Assembly: GCA_949130495.1 (NCBI GenBank)
Contig: OX422217.1
Coordinates: 579,489,606-579,553,605 of the forward strand
DNA: 64,000 nucleotides
Direction: 5' to 3'
Source: Sambucus nigra
Taxonomy: Eukaryota; Streptophyta; Magnoliopsida; Dipsacales; Adoxaceae
The notes below the pieces were generated by a model. It saw only the letters and a program-made list of their open reading frames with translations. It ran no database searches and was not told the DNA's origin. Of this stretch, positions 58,863-64,000 are shown piece by piece; position 1 is the first letter of the stretch, and every line of letters begins with the position of its first letter. The position numbers and the translations under genes were made by a program.

Positions 58863-59115
58863 GCGGGAACAGTTTTTTGGCAGTTTTAAGCAGTTTTCTC
58901 CCACTTCCTCACTATTCCTTAACTGATTTTTCTCAGACTTAATTATGTGCGGGAAACCATTTTTCTAATCTAACTTTTCACATCCTACCAACCTCGAGAG
59001 AGTGTCTGAGAGAAAAATTGTTTTAGGGAAAAGTTCATTGTTTAGAGTGTTAATTTTCAAGGAGAAAAACATTTATCACTCTAGTTTACACCCATAGTTT
59101 AGTTTATCCATGTTC

Positions 59116-59127
59116 ATATATATATAC
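59116..59127 (+). promoter_or_regulatory. TR-GAG2 LTR TATA box
   Basis: ATATATATATAC about 260 bp after the palindrome array, the same relative order as in TR-GAG1. Confidence 0.5.
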
Positions 59128-59879
59128 ATCTTGCTTGGAGTTTTGGCACCGGTTTTCTCTACACCATTGAAGAAGAGAAGTTTGGGTTTGCTTCTAAATC
59201 CCACAAAGAAGAAGAGGTTTTTCGTGATTTACCCACTTGGAGAAAGGCTCCTAGTTCGGGTGACGGTGACCACATAAAGTTCGATCGGTGGATTCCGAGA
59301 CCGCGGTGGAGCTCCGGGGTTATTTGTTAAGTGGAGGTGTTTGCAAGAAGGAGCGTCGAGGCTTGAGAGGGATCGAGTCGTGTGATGTAAGTCTTTTGCC
59401 TTGTAATAGTAAATTCCATACTTAGTGGATTTGAGGCTAGGACCATACGAGGTTGTTTCCCGTTGTGGGTTTTTCCTCGTACATCGCGGCGTAGTGTAAT
59501 TGATTTATTTTATCTTGTTCAATGACTTAGAACTCATGCTTAGGATAATTCAAGATTAATTTGGTTTTAATTGTCACACTTAATTTAATTTGGTGCATAA
59601 TTAAATATTGAGTAAAGTTTATTTAATTCCAGTCTATTGATTAAAATTGGTTTGGCCTAATTTGGTAATATTGATAAATATGACTTAGAAAAATTCAAGT
59701 ACTTGGATTAATTGGCTTAAGGGAAATTAATATTTGTGTGTGTTTAATTAATTTTCACTTGGGTTTAATTTTAATTTGTAAAAGAACTTAAAATTTGTTA
59801 TTTTAAGTTGAACCATCACCTTTACGCTTTCGCATCTATTTCATAAAAAGGAAATCTAATTTTAAAAGACTTTAAAATC

Positions 59880-59901
59880 GGGGGGGGGGGGGGGGGGGGG
59901 G
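59880..59901 (+). repeat. G22 homopolymer
   Basis: An uninterrupted run of 22 G residues, 15 bases before the LTR end. It may be a slippage product or an assembly inaccuracy in length. Confidence 0.9.
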
Positions 59902-59919
59902 CTCTACGCACTTACAATT

Positions 59920-59938
59920 TGGTATCAGAGCCAAAGCG
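59920..59938 (+). promoter_or_regulatory. TR-GAG2 primer-binding site
   Basis: TGGTATCAGAGCCAAAGCG. The first 14 bases match the initiator-Met tRNA complement. It starts four bases after the LTR end at 59916. Confidence 0.9.
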
Positions 59939-59973
59939 ATAAATTATTTCGTTAAAGATTCTTTAAATAATTT

Positions 59974-61912
59974 TTGGCTAAAATTGAATTTTCCCCATTT
60001 TCAAAATTTCCTATTTTCGATGGTTCTAACTATGCGTATTGGAAAGCGCGAATGAAATCGGAACTAAAATCTATCGATGAGAGGGTTTGGATGTCTGTAG
60101 TTAACGGGTGGTCTCCACCAACTCATTTCGTTGATAATGAACGTGTTACCAAACCGGTCGATAGATGGACTGAGAATGAGTTTAAACTTTCTAATTTTAA
60201 TTCCCGAGGTTTAAATGCCTTGTTTAGCGCGATCACACAGGTTGAATTCTGACGCATAATGACGTGTGAAACCGCTAAAGAAGCTTGGGATATTTTACAA
60301 CTTACTTATGAAGGAACTAGTGTCGTTAAAGCTTTGAAACTCCAAAACCTCACCACTCAATTTGAAACCATCAAAATGAACGATAATGAAACCTTTGATG
60401 AATTTTATGCTAGACTTTCCGATATTGTCAATTCATCTTTTAATTTGGGAGAGAAAATACCCGACAACCGAGTTGTAAAGAAAATTTTAAAGTCCCTACC
60501 CGATAGATTTATTCCAAAAGTGACCATTTTAAATTCTTTACCAAATTTAGCCTCTACGAAATTAGAAGAGCTTGTAGATGATTTACAAACCTATGAACTA
60601 GACATGTTTCCCTCTAAAACGAAAAAGAAAATAGAAAAGGGCGTTGCTTTAAAAGCCCAAAAAATGGTCAAACAAGTAGTAGAGAGCGAGAGTGATAGTG
60701 ACTCGGAAGACATGGCTTTGTTTGCTCGGAAATTTAGAAAATTTCTTAAATTTAACAAAGATAAATTTAAAAATGATTTTAAGAAATTCGAAACTCCTAA
60801 GCATGACAAAATCGAGAAGATCCCTAAACCTATCAATGAACAATTAAATAGGGACGAGTCAAATAGGTGTTTTGGTTGTGAGGGTTATGGCCATAGGGCT
60901 TCTGAGTGCCCCACTAAACTAAGGAAAGAGGGTAAATGACCCATTTAATATAATGCGACCCTTAGTGATAGTGATAAGGAAGAGGGGCCCGATTCCCCCA
61001 CTAAGCCAAATTTTGTGGCTTTTCTGGCTAGTCATGTGAGCACCGAAAGTGAATCTTATCATGAAGATATTCAAACACATGAAGCTTTCGAGGTCAAAGT
61101 TTTTGATTCCCTTGTTTTTGATGATAGTGAGAGTGGAGAAGAAAGAGAGAGTGAAAATGAAGAAGAGGTTAATGTGACTGAACTTCAAAATGCTTTTCAA
61201 GAACTTTATAAAGAATCTATTAAATTGAAAAAAGCTAATTTGAAGTTAAAAGCTAGTTTGAAAGAATATGTCAAGGTCGTTGAGAATAGTATGTTGGTCG
61301 AAGACCTTAGGACACGAGAGAAAGCTCTTCTAGAGAAGCTTGAATATATAGAAGGCGAGAGAGATAGCTTTAGGGGTTTAATGGAATCCTTGAAAAAGGA
61401 GCTTCTTTCTTTTGAAGAGCGAAATGTTTTATTAGAGTCTAATATTTTAGAATTTCAAAATAAATTAAAAGACTCTAGTAATGTCAAATTTGATTTGGAG
61501 TGTCGTTCGAAAAATTAGATAAAATCTTAGGAACGGTCCAAATTAAAATGACATGTGTGGTTTAGGCTTCAATACTTGTAATGAATCTACTCATAAAGCC
61601 AAAACCAACGCTTTAGGAGAATCTACTAGGAAAGCTTTTAGAGATCACTCCGTAGGTAAATATTTTCAACATGTTTTTACTTGTACACATTGTGGTCGAA
61701 AAGGTCATCATAAGAAATTTTGTTTTGATCTTAAACGAATTCCTAGAAAATCTCAACGTAAAGCAACCAATGTATTTAAAATTCCTACACCCCAAGATAG
61801 TCATTCTTCATTAATTTGGGTTAGGAAATCCGACTTGGTTGCCTTGCAAAATAGGTTTTTCGATTCTCATTTACTTTTACATACTTCCTCCCTTGCTAAA
61901 TCTAAAGGATGA
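59974..61912 (+). pseudogene. TR-GAG2 Gag
   Basis: A Sirevirus-type Gag. The initiator position reads TTG, where an ATG is expected. The order is 'FDGSNYAYWKARMK', 'SIDERVW', 'KLSNFNSRGLNAL', TGA at 60250 (Arg codon in TR-GAG1), 'AWDILQLTYEGTSVVKALKL', 'FDEFYARLSDIVNSSFNLGEK', 'LPDRFIPKV', an acidic 'ESESDSDSED' stretch with 'MALFARKFRKFL', and a zinc knuckle 'CFGCEGYGHRASEC' (60868-60909). Stops at 60937 and 60946 follow. In the same frame, 61015-61518 is an E/K/L-rich probable coiled coil. After TAG at 61516 and a frameshift, 61553-61912 has a second knuckle 'CTHCGRKGHHKKFC' (about 61684-61725). Shares strong colinear similarity with TR-GAG1. Inactive, though with few lesions. Confidence 0.88.
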
Positions 61913-63912
61913 ATGTGTTAGTGCTTGCATACGTTAGCCTTTGTACTTCATGCTATATTCACATGCTAAAAGTATGCTTGTTTAATCATTTTCTAGTCAT
62001 TACTTTATATCATATCACATGCTAGAATAATGATTTTTGTTTATCTTTTGTATTTTATTTCTTCATTTTGTTTGCATTAAATGAACAATACAAAAAGATT
62101 TTTGTTTATCATTTGAAGTTTTTATCTCTTGATAATTTAATCTTAATGAAAAGTTCAAATGATTTTCGTTTGTCTTTTGAGTACATTTTTTATTTTTGAT
62201 TAAAAATTTCAAAAACTCAAAATGATTTTATGTTGTGTGTATTTTAGTTTGACACACTTTATGTGGTATATACTTGTACTTGAATCCCATATTTTTCACT
62301 CCCATGTGTCTAGAACTTTTGATTTAGATTGTCAATCCTTAAAATGTTATTTAACATATTTTTATGGAGTAGTTGGATTTTGTATTGATTAAATGGATTC
62401 TATTTTTATATATGCCTCTCTTCACACATGCACAAGCTCATTTGAAATTTTAATGTCACATGTTATATTTGAGCTTTGTGAGGTGTTCTCCTACCAATCT
62501 TGTCATCTACATATTTATGACCTAGGAGGACTAGTGCATGTCAAAATCCGTTGCACGTGAGCTTGTGAGATTAAAAAATGATATATATAAATGTGCACGG
62601 GGAAGGGCTCCTAAAGGAATAATAATCCTTTGCGATTGTAAGCCACCGTTTGAAATGGACCTAAAAGAAATACGTGGTCCAAAGGCCTAAAAATAGAAAA
62701 TATGGCATTAAAAAGAAAACAATTTGCCAAGGCCTATGTTTGATTGATATATTCATTCAAAATTAATATAAATACTTATTGAGGGAGATTGGATGGTATA
62801 TCAACGGTTTGCAAAATGTCCGTTTATCCTAGTTGCCTATTTCATGGCATGACTCTATTGGTTTGTAGAATCATCAATATGCTAGGCTTGTATGCATTGT
62901 GAAAGTTTGTTCATTGAGTTTAATTTATATTGTCACATGAGGTTATATTCAAATGTGATGAAGTTTGCAATCAATTGATAACTCCATGAACATGTTTTAA
63001 ATGATTGTGTCTAAATTTAATTGTTACTAGTTCACACCCCAACACTTCCATTTCCATATGACACATTTTTGCCATACGAGTGTGAAAGACTCCTATTATA
63101 TTTTGTGTGTGTCATTTGTGTGTTTATATCTATATATATGTACTTGAATCTCTTTGATATATATTATGTATACATATATTTGATATTTTTGTTTAGTCTT
63201 TGCTTTGATTTCTAATCCATATATGCTTTAATTCATACTTGGTATCCATCTTATTACAATCTTTGTTGATATCATATGCTTAATAATTTATACATCATAT
63301 TGGTGTAATTTTATTGCATCCTATTGGTATCCGACGTTATTGTTTGGATTAGTTGAACTTTTGGTGCCCATATGCTTTAACGTTCTCATCACTATATGCA
63401 CAATTACATGTTTTAGCTTGTTATCCCATTCTTTTATCCCTTGCTTAGTTTAGAGGGTGTATATGATTTATTTGAGGGAGATAAGTTACTGTTTTGAATC
63501 TTTAACCTTTGTCTATTCCTGAACAAAAAGGGGGAGAATGATAGGGGGAGAAATGGTATCTAATCCTATTATTATCGTATCTTAGTTTGGGGGAGATTTA
63601 TCTTAGGGGGAGACGTCTTTCTAAGTAGGTCATTTGTTTGATTAATTAAGGGGAGAATTAATTTAGGGGGAGTAATTATTTAATTTCATTTAATATTTTG
63701 ATAATCCCTATGCGTTTGATAGTTTGCTTAAGTGTGCAGGAATACTTCAAAATGGCAACATTCAACATCGGCAAAGATATTGATCCTTGGGTTGTTTGAG
63801 TCAAGTATTGTAATTTTATTTTGGGTGGGACTTTTTATTAGTCTAGTAGAGCCTGACAACCCTTTAGGATTTTTGTATAGTTTTTGTCCCGGAATAGCCA
63901 AAGGGGGAGATT
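61913..63912 (+). other. TR-GAG2 3' non-coding region, conserved block and multiple PPTs
   Basis: No gene seen. A conserved block at 62592-62815 ('cggggaagggctc', 'cctttgcga', 'ccaccgttt', 'tggacctaaaa') matches TR-GAG1 46163-46440. At least six AGGGGGAG-like purine tracts lie at about 63530, 63544, 63589, 63606, 63650 and 63666. The last PPT (AAAGGGGGAGAT, about 63899-63910) abuts the 3' LTR. Confidence 0.8.
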
Positions 63913-64000
63913 TGTAAGGACGCAAATTTGCAATTGAGTCCTTTGTAGTTTTGGCTTAATTTTGGACAAAAACGTTTGAGTCATAGGATAGAGTATATTG
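63913..64000 (+). repeat. TR-GAG2 3' LTR, first 88 bp
   Basis: TGTAAGGACGCAAATTTGC onward matches 58193-58280 with a few changes, then the window ends. Confidence 0.92.

Larger units (their letters stand above)
58193..59916 (+). repeat. TR-GAG2 5' LTR
   Basis: 1724 bp, from TGTAAGGACAC to CTTACA. It contains a long TA run (58420-58491), five TCGTTCGAACGA palindromes (58639-58856), a TATA box (59116-59127) and a 22-base G run near its 3' end. No coding sequence. Confidence 0.88.
58193..64000 (+). mobile_element. TR-GAG2: second gag-only LTR element, 3' end off-window
   Basis: 5' LTR 58193-59916, PBS 59920, Gag region 59974-61912, long 3' non-coding region, PPT 63900-63912, and a 3' LTR start at 63913 matching the first 88 bp of the 5' LTR. 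It has no Pol. It is related to TR-GAG1 in Gag and in one non-coding block, but the LTR body differs. The flank before it is TATAA; the right duplication is outside the window. Confidence 0.88.

Overview
This 64 kb window looks like A+T-rich, gene-free heterochromatin of a flowering plant. The reasons are the Ty3/gypsy and Ty1/copia elements with initiator-tRNA-Met primer sites, Helitrons with plant-type Rep/helicase fragments, and many interrupted ORFs. I found no host gene, rRNA, tRNA or CRISPR array. The species cannot be named from this sequence; a dicot is a guess.

Region 1 (1-27.24 kb) is a three-level nest of related Ty3/gypsy elements with roughly 3 kb LTRs. Element C (minus strand) is outermost: its LTR end and 3' tail are at 1-548 and the rest of its gag-pol at 22863-27240. 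Element B (plus strand, 549-22862) is inserted inside C and has both LTRs, a PBS, a PPT and a CTCAT target duplication. B is itself interrupted by a minus-strand three-LTR tandem element A (5449-17165) and by a truncated LTR (D, 18286-19510). All coding regions are broken.

Region 2 (27.25-31.2 kb) is the 3' half of a decayed Ty1/copia element (integrase, RT, RNase H, PPT).

Region 3 (31.2-54.5 kb) holds two inverted copies of one Helitron family. Helitron 1 (plus, 31209-48400) keeps an intact-looking helicase but has a broken Rep whose HUH motif has lost one His. Helitron 2 (minus, 48401-54495) keeps the HUH motif but has lost its helicase by deletion. Upstream exons exist as tandem duplicates in different numbers in the two copies. 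Near its 3' end Helitron 1 carries a complete gag-only LTR element, TR-GAG1 (42597-48248), with identical AATAG target duplications.

Region 4 (54.5-64 kb) holds a decayed LTR-like stretch, the start of another gypsy LTR (57311), and inside it a second gag-only element, TR-GAG2 (58193 to beyond the window end). It is related to TR-GAG1 in protein but has a different LTR.

Functionally nothing here looks autonomous: gag-only elements and deletion derivatives would need proteins supplied in trans. The most interesting signals are non-coding. LTRs of four elements carry clusters of short perfect palindromes whose sequence differs from family to family. A stem-loop with a conserved stem and variable loop precedes the gypsy PPT. 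A conserved non-coding block is shared by the two gag-only elements. The Helitrons show exon-unit amplification and a shared frameshift.
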